This document shows, piece after piece, positions 35,422 to 43,905 of a DNA stretch of 64,000 nucleotides. The translations under genes were made by a program, and so were the position numbers. Position 1 is the first letter of the stretch. Each line of letters opens with the position of its first letter. The notes beneath the pieces are model-generated. The model did not search any database and was not told the origin of the DNA. It saw only the letters and a list, made by a program, of their open reading frames with translations. This DNA comes from Novosphingobium terrae (GTDB lineage Bacteria > Pseudomonadota > Alphaproteobacteria > Sphingomonadales > Sphingomonadaceae): NCBI RefSeq assembly GCF_017163935.1, contig NZ_JABVZR010000001.1, forward strand, positions 3,100,001 through 3,164,000, read 5' to 3'.

Positions 35422-36321
35422 TCAGCGGGGGATATCGAGCCAGCCATGCACCGCGACATAGAGGCCGACAACCAGAATCAGCAGCCCCGAGGCATAGGGC
35501 GCGCGGCGCACCAACTCCCCGAAACCATCCCAACGGCGCGCGATATGCTTGATGCTGAGGGCGGCGATCACGCCTGAGCTGACCATGGTGAGCGCAAGGC
35601 CGACGCTGAAGCCCAGCACCAGCACCGCCCCCAGCACCAGCCGCTTGAGTTGCAGGCAGAGCAGCAGCACGGTGATCGCGCCGGGGCATGGCACAAGACC
35701 GCCGGTGAGGCCGAAGATCACGATCTGGCCGGTGGTGACATTGCGGCTGGCAAAGCGGCGGCGGATATCCTCGGCATGGGCGCGTTCATGGGCATCGGCG
35801 TGATGGCCAGTGATGAGTTCGAGGCCGTGTTCCTCATCCGCTGTCATGGCGGAGGCGTGGTGGTGGTCATGATCGTGGTGATGGTGCCCGTGCCCATTAT
35901 GACGATGGTCGTGCCCATGCGCATGGCTGTGTCCATGGTGGTGGTCATGTCCATGATCGTGGTGGTGATGGCCGTGCTGCTCGCGATGGATACGCCACAA
36001 CATCCACAGCGCCATTGCCGCGATCATCAGACCTGAGGCGAGCTGAAAATAGGGCTGGGTGCTTTCGGCGTTCAGCCCGCCAAGCAGCCACATGCCGCCC
36101 AGCGCCACCAGCCAGACCACCAGCGTATGCGAAAGCGTCGCGGCCAGACCCAGCAGCACCGCCTGTCTCACCGTGCCGCGCACAGCGATGATGAAAGCGG
36201 CCATCATCGTCTTGGAATGGCCCGGCTCCAGCCCGTGGAGCGCGCCCAGCAGAATGGCGATGGGAATGAACAGCCAGCTGTGCGTGGCGCCCTGTTGCAG
36301 AAGCTCGGTCAGATTCGTCAT
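35422..36321 (-). CDS. rcnA: Nickel/cobalt efflux transporter RcnA
   Basis: A 299-residue inner-membrane exporter of the NicO/RcnA family with about six membrane helices. The metal motif GALHGLEPGHSKTMMAAF lies near residues 26-43. A cytoplasmic loop (about 115-165) is extremely rich in histidine, with dozens of His in HD/HG/HS repeats, followed by GLTGGLVPCPGAITVLL. It protects against excess Ni and Co. The downstream cysteine-free RcnR-like repressor and an upstream G-tract palindrome indicate metal-induced expression. Confidence 0.94.
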   Translation of the reverse strand: MTNLTELLQQGATHSWLFIPIAILLGALHGLEPGHSKTMMAAFIIAVRGTVRQAVLLGLAATLSHTLVVWLVALGGMWLLGGLNAESTQPYFQLASGLMIAAMALWMLWRIHREQHGHHHHDHGHDHHHGHSHAHGHDHRHNGHGHHHHDHDHHHASAMTADEEHGLELITGHHADAHERAHAEDIRRRFASRNVTTGQIVIFGLTGGLVPCPGAITVLLLCLQLKRLVLGAVLVLGFSVGLALTMVSSGVIAALSIKHIARRWDGFGELVRRAPYASGLLILVVGLYVAVHGWLDIPR

Positions 36322-36354
36322 GCCGGTGGCCTAGCAGCATCACGGCATGAATCC

Positions 36355-36373
36355 TATCCCCCTGGGGGGGATA
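36355..36373. promoter_or_regulatory. G-tract palindrome, probable RcnR operator
   Basis: TATCCCCC-T-GGGGGGGATA lies 33 bp upstream of the rcnA start. RcnR/CsoR-family repressors bind G/C tracts flanked by short AT inverted repeats, which is what is seen here. The position overlaps the expected rcnA promoter. Confidence 0.75.
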
Positions 36374-36385
36374 TATCGATGGGCC

Positions 36386-36429
36386 AAAAAAACGCTCCGG
36401 GGCGGCGGAGGGATGCCACCCCGGAGCGT
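36386..36429 (-). terminator. Rho-independent terminator of the GH3 gene
   Basis: An 11-bp perfect stem ACGCTCCGGGG / CCCCGGAGCGT with a 16-nt loop. Six A residues at its left edge give the T-run on the minus strand, 20-60 bp past the GH3 stop. Confidence 0.9.
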
Positions 36430-36448
36430 ATTCTGCGCCGCCAGCGCC

Positions 36449-38752
36449 TCAGCGCACGGCGGCGGGGAGCGTCTCTTGAGCCAGATGCAGCACCTTGCTG
36501 GCCTGCTCGTCACCGGCCTGAGCGCCCAGAGTCAGGCGATAATCGCCCGCCTCGATGCGCCAGTTGCGCGTGGCCGCCTGCCAATGGGCCAACGCATGGA
36601 TTTCGACCGGCAGGGTGAGATGGCGCGTCTCGCCCGGGGCCAGCTGCACGCGGCCATAGGCCACCAGTCGCGCCGTGCCGCCGCCCGGCAGCGTGGCATA
36701 GATCTGCGGCACGGCGGCGCCCGCCACCTGCCCCTTGTTGGTGACATCGAGGCTGACCATCGGGCCCTTGGCGCCTTGCGTCACCGCAAAGCCGCCGAAG
36801 GCGAATTGCGTGTAGCTCAGGCCGTAACCGAAGGGGAACAGCGGCTTCAGGCCCTGCTTGGCGTACCAGCGATAGCCGACATCGGCGCCCTCGCGGTAAT
36901 CCACCACGAAGCTCTTGGCCTGACCGCCCGCCGAACCGGCGTTGGAGGCTGCATCATCCGCCTTCACGATCTCCAGACCGATGGGCGCCGGACGCGGAGC
37001 CTGCGCCTCGCTGGCCGGGAAGGTGATCGGCAGATGACCCGAGGGATTGACCTTGCCCAGCAGGATGTTGGCGATGGCCTCGCCGCCGCGCTGGCCGGGA
37101 TACCATGCCGCCAGCACCGCGCTCACCTTGTCGAGCCAGGGCATCAGCACCGGGCCGCCGCTTTCCACCACCACCACGGTCTTGGGCTGGGCGCCCGCAA
37201 CCTGCGTGATCAGGCCATCCTGATCGCCCGGCAGCTTGAGGTCGAGAATATCCTCGGCCTCGGTGCGCCATTGCGTCGCGAAGACCAGCGCCAGATCGGC
37301 CTGCTGTGCAGCCTGAGCCGCCGCAGCCGGATCGCTGCCATCGACATAGGTGATCTGCGCCGAGGGCAGCAGCGCGCGCAGCGCTTGCAGCGGCGAGGAA
37401 TTGTGCCATGTGGTGCGCGCGAAACCGGCAGCCGGTCCGCCCTTCAGCGGAATTTCCACCGGCACGCCGCCGACCGAACGCACCTGCGAGGAACCGCCGC
37501 CCGACAGCACGCCGACATCGGCATGGCCGCCGATCAGCACGATCTTCCTGGCGCTGGCGGCCAGCGGGAGCACACCCGCGTTCTTGAGCAGCACGATGCC
37601 CTCTTCCGCCGCCTTCTGCGCCACATCCGCGTGAGCGGTGTAGTCGATGGGCTGGGCCGTCACCGGCGTGGGATTGTCGTAAAGGCCGCTGGCGAAGATG
37701 CCGGTCAGCACGTTGCGCGCCATGGCGTCCAGCTGGCTGGCGGGCACCTCGCCCTTCTCCAGCGCGGCCTTCAAAGGCTCGCCGAAGTAGATTTCCTTGT
37801 CCAGCTCCTCACCCGACTGCTGGTCGAGGCCGGACATCGCGGCTTTCACCGTCGAATGCACCGCGCCCCAGTCAGACATGACGAAACCCTGATACTTCCA
37901 GTCGCCGCGCAGGATGGTCGTCAGCAGCTCATGGCTTTCGCAGGCATGGTCGGTGTTGACCAGATTGTAGGCGCACATCACCGAGGCGGGCTTGCCGCGC
38001 GCGATGGCTATGTTGAAGGCCAGCAGGTCGCTTTCGTGAAGCGCGGTCCAGTCGAGGTGCGAATCCGCGATCATCCGCCCCGTCTCCTGCGCGTTGAGCG
38101 CGAAATGCTTGACGGTGGAGATGATGTGGTTGCTCTGCACGCCCGCGATGCTCGCCCCGGCAAGGTTGCCCGCCAGCACCGGGTCTTCGCCCAGATATTC
38201 GAAGTCGCGGCCACCCCACGGGTCGCGCGTCAGATTGACGCCGCCGGCCAGCAGCACATTGAAGGTTTTCGCGCGCGCCTCGGCGCCAGCCATCCGTCCG
38301 CCTTCATAGGCAACGGTGCTGTCAAAGCTGGCGGCGGTGGCAAGGCTGGAGGGCAGAGCGGTGGCGACATCGCCCTTGCGCTGCTCGACCTGGTTGGCGA
38401 CGCCAAGGCTGGCATCGCTCTCACGCAGGGTCGGGATGCCCAGATGCGGGATGCCCGGCATATAGCCTGCCGAGGGGATCATGTCCGTCGGCATGCCCGG
38501 CTTGCCCATGGTGAAGGGCGGAAAATAGGTGCGGACCAGCTGAAGCTTTTCAGCGCGACTCATCACGGCCAGCAGAGCGGTGGCGCGGGCCTGCGCATCC
38601 AGCTTGCGGTCCTGCCAGATGGGGTTGGTCTTCGCGGCGGTGGCGGGTTTGGCCGCAACGGGTTTGGCGGCAACCGGCGTGGCGCCAACAGGTAGGGCAA
38701 TGGCCAAAGCGGCCAGCGCGATGGAGGCGAAAGTGATCGCGGGCAGGCGCAT
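36449..38752 (-). CDS. Glycoside hydrolase family 3 beta-glucosidase
   Basis: A 767-residue secreted or periplasmic exo-glycosidase. A signal peptide (cleavage near GATPVA) precedes the GH3 N-terminal barrel with GGVNLTRDPWGGRDFEYLGEDP, the KHFALNAQE substrate motif and the nucleophile Asp in FVMSDWGAVHS. The C-terminal alpha/beta domain and a fibronectin-like domain (about 620-760) complete the BglX-like layout. It lies 153 bp downstream of a TonB receptor on the same strand; three hairpins separate them. It should release glucose or related sugars from beta-glucosides imported by that receptor. Confidence 0.92.
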   Translation of the reverse strand: MRLPAITFASIALAALAIALPVGATPVAAKPVAAKPATAAKTNPIWQDRKLDAQARATALLAVMSRAEKLQLVRTYFPPFTMGKPGMPTDMIPSAGYMPGIPHLGIPTLRESDASLGVANQVEQRKGDVATALPSSLATAASFDSTVAYEGGRMAGAEARAKTFNVLLAGGVNLTRDPWGGRDFEYLGEDPVLAGNLAGASIAGVQSNHIISTVKHFALNAQETGRMIADSHLDWTALHESDLLAFNIAIARGKPASVMCAYNLVNTDHACESHELLTTILRGDWKYQGFVMSDWGAVHSTVKAAMSGLDQQSGEELDKEIYFGEPLKAALEKGEVPASQLDAMARNVLTGIFASGLYDNPTPVTAQPIDYTAHADVAQKAAEEGIVLLKNAGVLPLAASARKIVLIGGHADVGVLSGGGSSQVRSVGGVPVEIPLKGGPAAGFARTTWHNSSPLQALRALLPSAQITYVDGSDPAAAAQAAQQADLALVFATQWRTEAEDILDLKLPGDQDGLITQVAGAQPKTVVVVESGGPVLMPWLDKVSAVLAAWYPGQRGGEAIANILLGKVNPSGHLPITFPASEAQAPRPAPIGLEIVKADDAASNAGSAGGQAKSFVVDYREGADVGYRWYAKQGLKPLFPFGYGLSYTQFAFGGFAVTQGAKGPMVSLDVTNKGQVAGAAVPQIYATLPGGGTARLVAYGRVQLAPGETRHLTLPVEIHALAHWQAATRNWRIEAGDYRLTLGAQAGDEQASKVLHLAQETLPAAVR

Positions 38753-38784
38753 GGTCGGGCCTCATCAGGATGTAAGGAAAAAGC

Positions 38785-38897
38785 TCTCCGGCCCAGGAAA
38801 GGGCCGGAGAAAAGGGCACAGCCACCGCCGACGGGGGGGATCAAAACCGGCGGTGGCTGTGCAGGGCATCCGGGGAAGCTGGGCGCACCCCGGATGC
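38785..38897 (-). terminator. Three consecutive strong hairpins between TonB receptor and GH3 genes
   Basis: Read on the minus strand these are: GCATCCGGGG / CCCCGGATGC (38866-38897, 10 bp); GCACAGCCACCGCCG / CGGCGGTGGCTGTGC (38816-38862, 15 bp); and TCTCCGGCCC / GGGCCGGAGA (38785-38810), whose minus-strand continuation AGCTTTTT looks like a terminator tail. They could end receptor transcripts, or trim and stabilise the two parts of a joint mRNA. Confidence 0.75.
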
Positions 38898-38905
38898 AAC
38901 ATGGC

Positions 38906-41392
38906 TTAGAAGCTGCCGCGCAGGCGAACGCCCCAGGTGCGCGGCGGCTCATAGTTCGACAGATAGACCGGGCTCAGACCGTTCGTCGGGCCCGACACGC
39001 TGGCGCTGGTGCGGATGCGATGGTCGGTCAGGTTCTGGGCAAAGGCCTCAACCATATATTTGCCACCGGGCATGGTATAGGCCAGAGCGATGTCGATCTT
39101 GGCAAACGCCTTCTGCTGATCGAAGGCAGTGCCCAGCAGACCCTTGCCCGCCTGATCGGCAGGAGCATAGCGGCTGGCAACGTCACCGTTGAAGTAGGTC
39201 AGCCAGCTGCGGGTCTCATAGTGCAGGGTGAAGCGGGGCGTCAGCTTGCCGCCATTGTCCATCACAACATCATGCTCATAGGTCGCGGTTGCGGAGAAAC
39301 GCGGCGCATGCGGCAGTTCGTTGCCCTTGAGGTTCTCGTAATTGGCCGGATCGTTGTTGTAGATGCGGTTGTCGACGGTGATCAGGTCGTCCAGCTTGGT
39401 CTTCTGCACCGTGGCCGCCAGGTTCAGGCGGTCATTGCGGGTGATGTTGGCCGTCAGTTCCGCCTCGATGCCGTAGGACTTGGCGCCCTTGGCATTGGTG
39501 GTCACGATCTGGCTGCCCACGATGTTGCCGTTGGCATCACGCGTGGTGATCGCCTGGTTGACCTGATAGCCGGTGAACTTGCTGTAATAGGCAGCAAGGT
39601 TCAGCGTGGCGCGGCCACCGAAGAAGCGCGACTTCGAACCGATTTCATAGTTGGTCAGCGTCTCGGGGCCGGCGAGCAGACCGCCGTCCTCGATGTTGCC
39701 CGACTTGAAGCCGGTGCTGACGCTGGCATAGGCCAGGGTGGTGTCGGTCACCTGAGCGTCGGCGCGAGCCAGCCACGTCACCTTGTTCCACGAACCATGC
39801 GTGTCGTTGGGCGAGATCGACCAGAGGTTGCCATACTGCGAGGTCTGGGCGTTCAACTGGTTGACCACATCCTGCGCATTGCCCGCACCGTTGAGGTCGA
39901 TGCCGTAGATGCCCTGAATGTTCGGAATGGCAGCGGCGCAGGCAGCGGCCTGAGCGCCGGTCAGGGTCGAGGGGCAACCCGCGAAGGTCACGTTACGGCC
40001 GCCGACGTCACGCTTCTGGTCATGCGTGAAGCGCAGACCGCCGGTGAAGTTGATCTTGTCCGTCGCGTGCCAGATGGCCTGACCGAAAGCAGCAGCGGAG
40101 TCGATCGAACGGTCGGCCTGGATGAAGGTGCCGGCCCAGTTGAAGGTGCCGTCACGATAGCCGTTGCGCTGGTCGATGTCGAAGCGGATCTTGTTGACTT
40201 CGTGGCTGTAGTAGCCACCCAGAATCCAGTCGATGGCGTTCTTGCCGGTCGACTTGATCTGCAGTTCGTGGCTCCAGAAGTCATAGCGCGAGAAAGCCGT
40301 GCGGTTCTCGCCATAGGCGTCGACGGGGGCCGTCGGACCGGTGGGAGGGAAAGCGCCGGCATCGGCGTCGGAATCCGCCGTGCCGCCCACGCGCGACCAG
40401 CCGGCGATGTAGGTGATGCCGATGTGATCGGTCAGATCATAGCCCATGTTCGAGCGGATGCCGACCGAGTAGCGATCGGTCTGCGGCGCGGTGTCGATCT
40501 GGGCCGACCAGAACGACGTGCCGGGGCGCGGCGTCTGCAGCAGCGACAGGATCGGCGAACCATCGTCCTTGTAATATTCGGTGGTCAGATCCCAGTGGAA
40601 CTTGGGCAGTTCCCAACGGGCGCTCAGGCGGGCCGACTTCTGGTCGCCGGCGTAGTAACGCTTGCCGCTGGTGACATAGGCCGAGGGGTTCACGCCCGGC
40701 ACGTTGGGGGCGGGCTGATAGGCGATGTAGCCGTCATGACGATCGGTGATGAAGGCCGCACGCAGAGCGAAATTGTCGGTGACGGGGATGTTCAGCATGC
40801 CACGGATGCCGAAGCGGTTGTAGGCGCCGCCCACCACTTCAACCTCGGCCGACATCTTGTCGAACTTGGGCTTGGCGGTGACGAGGCTGACCGCGCCGAC
40901 GGTGGCGTTGCGGCCGAACAGCGTGCCCTGCGGGCCGCGCAGCACTTCGACGCGCTCCATATCATACATCAGCGCCGAGGCGCCCTGGGCGCGCGGGCTG
41001 TAGATGCCGTCGACATAGATGGCGACTTCGGGGTCGGCCACTTCGGTGTAGGCGCTGTCGTTACCGATGCCGCGCATGGTCAGCAGGATCGCGCCCTGGT
41101 CGCCCTGCTGGGCGAAGTGAAGGCTGGGCACATACTGGGCCAGACCCGTCACATCCTTAACCTGCTGCTTGTTGAGCAGATCCTGGCTGAAGGCCGAGAT
41201 GGCGATCGGCGTCTTGGAAAGGCTGGTTTCGCGCTTGGTGGCGGTCACCACGATTTCGGCGACCTGCGTGCCGTCATTGGACTGAGCCGAAGCAGGTGCC
41301 GTTGCGTTGAGTGTGTCCTGGGCGTGCAGAGCGGGCGTGAAAGCCACAACAGCCGCAAGCGCCGTGCTTGCGGCAAGCATATGCCGAACCAT
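38906..41392 (-). CDS. TonB-dependent receptor of the beta-glucoside locus
   Basis: An 828-residue outer-membrane transporter. The signal peptide ends LHA-QD; a TonB box-like EIVVTATKRE lies near residue 46. The plug (about 55-165) has DVTGLAQYVPSLHF, DPEVAIYVDGIYSPR and MERVEVLRGPQGTLFGRNATVGAVSLVT, and the barrel ends in VRLRGSF. A GGGAG site precedes the ATG. It is divergent from the LacI-type regulator, with two copies of a palindromic operator in the shared gap. Context makes oligosaccharides or glycosides the likely substrate, although the plug type is also common in siderophore receptors. Confidence 0.92.
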   Translation of the reverse strand: MVRHMLAASTALAAVVAFTPALHAQDTLNATAPASAQSNDGTQVAEIVVTATKRETSLSKTPIAISAFSQDLLNKQQVKDVTGLAQYVPSLHFAQQGDQGAILLTMRGIGNDSAYTEVADPEVAIYVDGIYSPRAQGASALMYDMERVEVLRGPQGTLFGRNATVGAVSLVTAKPKFDKMSAEVEVVGGAYNRFGIRGMLNIPVTDNFALRAAFITDRHDGYIAYQPAPNVPGVNPSAYVTSGKRYYAGDQKSARLSARWELPKFHWDLTTEYYKDDGSPILSLLQTPRPGTSFWSAQIDTAPQTDRYSVGIRSNMGYDLTDHIGITYIAGWSRVGGTADSDADAGAFPPTGPTAPVDAYGENRTAFSRYDFWSHELQIKSTGKNAIDWILGGYYSHEVNKIRFDIDQRNGYRDGTFNWAGTFIQADRSIDSAAAFGQAIWHATDKINFTGGLRFTHDQKRDVGGRNVTFAGCPSTLTGAQAAACAAAIPNIQGIYGIDLNGAGNAQDVVNQLNAQTSQYGNLWSISPNDTHGSWNKVTWLARADAQVTDTTLAYASVSTGFKSGNIEDGGLLAGPETLTNYEIGSKSRFFGGRATLNLAAYYSKFTGYQVNQAITTRDANGNIVGSQIVTTNAKGAKSYGIEAELTANITRNDRLNLAATVQKTKLDDLITVDNRIYNNDPANYENLKGNELPHAPRFSATATYEHDVVMDNGGKLTPRFTLHYETRSWLTYFNGDVASRYAPADQAGKGLLGTAFDQQKAFAKIDIALAYTMPGGKYMVEAFAQNLTDHRIRTSASVSGPTNGLSPVYLSNYEPPRTWGVRLRGSF

Positions 41393-41448
41393 GTATCATC
41401 TCCCTGTTCCATGCCCGTTGGCATGTCTGATGGGCGATCTGTCTTGAT

Positions 41449-41464
41449 TTGACATCGATGTCAA
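41449..41464. promoter_or_regulatory. LacI-type operator, copy 1
   Basis: TTGACATCGATGTCAA is a perfect 16-bp palindrome 57 bp upstream of the TonB receptor start. The spacing to copy 2 (33 bp centre to centre, about three helical turns) allows dimers to bind on the same face. Confidence 0.82.
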
Positions 41465-41481
41465 CATGAGCGCATACGTTT

Positions 41482-41497
41482 CCGACATCGATGTCAA
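41482..41497. promoter_or_regulatory. LacI-type operator, copy 2
   Basis: The core GACATCGATGTC (41484-41495) with one mismatch in the outer bases of the 16-mer. It lies between copy 1 and the lacI-type gene, suited to autoregulation. Confidence 0.78.
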
Positions 41498-41633
41498 ACA
41501 TTCGCCACCAAGCGATGCAAAGCTGCCACACCGCTTGCACCGTGCTAGAAAGCGCCTAATCTGGCCCCGCCTGCCCTACAAAGGGCACGGGCGGGCGCCA
41601 GAAACGGGTCAAAAGGAAAGCATCGGGTCTATC

Positions 41634-42677
41634 GTGATCGTTACCATCAAGGATGTGGCGCAGCGCGCAGGGGTCTCGCCCAAAACCGTCTCGCGCGTGC
41701 TCAACAACGAGACGCATGTGCGTCCGCAACTGCGCGAGACCGTGCTGCGGGTGATCGAGGAGCTGAATTACAAGCCGAATATGTTCGCGCGCGGGCTGTC
41801 GAGTGCGCGTTCCTATCTGATTGGTCTGTTTATCTACGATCCCTATTGGTCGGGCTATGCCACGGATATTCAGCTGGGTGCGCTGCGCCGCTGCCGCGAA
41901 CTGGGCTACCACCTGGTCATCGAACCGATCGATCCCTTTGTGGAGGGCGCTGCCGAGCAGGTGGTCGATGGCGTGGCCGGGCTGCGGCTGGACGGGGTGA
42001 TTCTCCCCCCGCCGCTCTGCACCTTCGAGCCGCTGCTCAACCGAATCGAGGAGATCGGCCTGCCCTATGTCCGCATCTCGCCCGGGCAGGAGATGGATCG
42101 TTCCGCGCTGGTGGAGATCGATGAATTCGCCGCCGCCCATGATATGACCCGCCATCTGATCCAGCTGGGCCATCGCGACATCGGCTTTGTCGAGGGCATC
42201 CCGACTCACGCCGCCGCCGCCCGCCGCTATGCCGGTTTCGAGGCGGCAATGGCCGAGGCGGGCCTCACCGTGAACCGCGACTGGGTGATGCCCGGCATGT
42301 TCACCTTCCAGACCGGCTTTGCCGCCGCGGATGAGCTGCTGTCACGCAAGGGGCCCCTGCCCACCGCGCTGTTCTGTGCCAATGATGATATGGCGCTGGG
42401 CGCGGTCTCCGCCGCGCGCAAGCATGGGCTGGAGGCGCCTGCCGATCTCTCCATCGTCGGTTTCGACGATGCGCCCGCCGCGCGTTTCTCCTGGCCGCCG
42501 ATCACCACCATGCGCCAGCCGGTCAGCGATATGGTGGCCGCCGCCGTGGATATGCTGGTCGATCCCAAATATCGCCGCGGCGTCAGCACCCATGGGGGCA
42601 AGGATGGCGACAAGCCGACCCCGCGCCTCCAGCTGCCCTTCGCGCTGGTGCAGCGCCAGAGTGCCGCCGCCCCGTGA
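41634..42677 (+). CDS. LacI-family transcriptional regulator
   Basis: A 347-residue regulator. The N-terminal helix-turn-helix is TIKDVAQRAGVSPKTVSRVLNN with the hinge helix RPQLRETVLRVIEELNYKPNMFARGL. The periplasmic-binding-protein-like ligand domain (about 60-335) includes SYLIGLFIYDPYWSGYATDIQLG and the SIVGFDDAPAARFSWPPITTM signature. The GTG at 41634 is the family-consistent start. It overlaps the MFS gene by 4 bp. Three copies of a shared palindrome (the middle one with an end mismatch) in this locus are its probable operators, with a glucoside or its product as inducer. Confidence 0.93.
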   Translation: MIVTIKDVAQRAGVSPKTVSRVLNNETHVRPQLRETVLRVIEELNYKPNMFARGLSSARSYLIGLFIYDPYWSGYATDIQLGALRRCRELGYHLVIEPIDPFVEGAAEQVVDGVAGLRLDGVILPPPLCTFEPLLNRIEEIGLPYVRISPGQEMDRSALVEIDEFAAAHDMTRHLIQLGHRDIGFVEGIPTHAAAARRYAGFEAAMAEAGLTVNRDWVMPGMFTFQTGFAAADELLSRKGPLPTALFCANDDMALGAVSAARKHGLEAPADLSIVGFDDAPAARFSWPPITTMRQPVSDMVAAAVDMLVDPKYRRGVSTHGGKDGDKPTPRLQLPFALVQRQSAAAP

Positions 42678-43882
42678 CATCTGCCGAGGCTGCGCCCCCT
42701 CCCCGCAAGCTGCGTTTCCTGCTGGCTTTCGCGCTGGCCTATGCCGGGGGCGTGCTCAGCTATATGCCGCTGCTCGGCTTCCTGCTGCCCGAGCGGATCG
42801 AGGCCATGGCGCATCAGGGCCGGATCGAGGCGCTCTCCACTGTGCTGGTGGCAGGCGCGGTGGTGGCCAGCCTGTCGAACATCGTGGCGGGCATGCTCAG
42901 CGACCGCGCTGTTGCGGCGGGACGCAGCCGGCGCGGCTGGATCGGCATCGGGCTGGCGGGAACGGCGCTGGCCTATGGCTGGGTCTGGGCCGCTCACGGG
43001 GCCGCTGAACTGCTGCTGGCGGTCTGCGCGGTGCAGGCGGCGATCAACTTTGTGCTGGCCCCGCTGCTGGCGATGCTGGCCGATGAGGTGCCCGATGCGC
43101 AGAAGGGGCTGGCCAGCGGCCTCACCACCGTGGCCCAGCCGCTCTCGATGGGGCTGAGCGCGGCGCTGGTGGCGCTGGAGCTGCATAGCGAGGCGCTGGC
43201 CTATCTGGCGCTGACGCTGCTGATCACCGGCATGGTGCTGCCGCTGCTGGCGACGCAGGCAAGATTGCTGCCCACTGCTCCCGCAACCGGGCAGATGCTG
43301 CAGCAACCCCTGCAGCAGCAGATCTGGCTATGGATCGCCCGCTTCCTGCCGCAGACGGCGATGAACGTCCTGTCCTACTATCTGATCTATTATTTCGAGG
43401 AGGTGAGCCATGGCCTGCCCGCCTCCGCACTGGTCCAGCAGGTCAGCATTCTGAGCGCCATCGCCACCACGCTGGCGGTGCCCTTGTCGGTTTTCGCCGG
43501 GCATTGGGCGCGCCAGCAATCACGCCGCCGTTTGCTGGCGCAGATCGCGGTGCTGGCCGCTGCCGCCGGTCTGCTGGTGATGCGTCTGGGTTATGACTGG
43601 CACTGGGGCTGGCAGGGCGCGGCCCTGGGCTATGGACTGTTTGCCGTGGGCACCCATGTGTTTCTGGCGATGCATGCCGCGCTGCTGGTGCAGGCCCTGC
43701 CCTCGCCGCGCCATCGCGGGCGCGATATGGGGCTGCAGAATCTCTCCAACACCGTGCCCTCGCTGGTCGGCCCGGCGCTGGCGGTGTCTCTGGCCTCAGG
43801 CGGGCATTTCGCCCTGCTGCTGGGCGTGCTGGCGCCGATGGTGGTGCTCAGCGCGCTGTCGCTGGGGCTGGCGAAGGTTTAG
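42674..43882 (+). CDS. MFS transporter of the beta-glucoside locus
   Basis: A 402-residue inner-membrane transporter with about 12 helices, starting at a GTG that overlaps the lacI stop (GTGA). The second half begins about residue 215 after a Gln/Pro-rich loop (GQMLQQPLQQQ). It lacks features that fix the substrate. Translational coupling to the LacI regulator and position between the TonB receptor and GH1 genes suggest it moves the periplasmic hydrolysis product or intact disaccharide into the cytoplasm. Confidence 0.87.
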   Translation: MTSAEAAPPPRKLRFLLAFALAYAGGVLSYMPLLGFLLPERIEAMAHQGRIEALSTVLVAGAVVASLSNIVAGMLSDRAVAAGRSRRGWIGIGLAGTALAYGWVWAAHGAAELLLAVCAVQAAINFVLAPLLAMLADEVPDAQKGLASGLTTVAQPLSMGLSAALVALELHSEALAYLALTLLITGMVLPLLATQARLLPTAPATGQMLQQPLQQQIWLWIARFLPQTAMNVLSYYLIYYFEEVSHGLPASALVQQVSILSAIATTLAVPLSVFAGHWARQQSRRRLLAQIAVLAAAAGLLVMRLGYDWHWGWQGAALGYGLFAVGTHVFLAMHAALLVQALPSPRHRGRDMGLQNLSNTVPSLVGPALAVSLASGGHFALLLGVLAPMVVLSALSLGLAKV

Positions 43883-43905
43883 CACCCGCCAGCCCCGCGC
43901 GGGCC

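Noticed and set aside
36471..36479. TCTCTTGAG near the GH3 stop as another copy of the repeat-loop core
   Set aside because: It lies in the GH3 coding region with none of the flanking hairpin arms, so it is likely chance.
38894..41452. An 852-codon plus-strand frame opposite the second TonB receptor
   Set aside because: The same artefact of high GC third positions; it would also cross the three hairpins and the operators.
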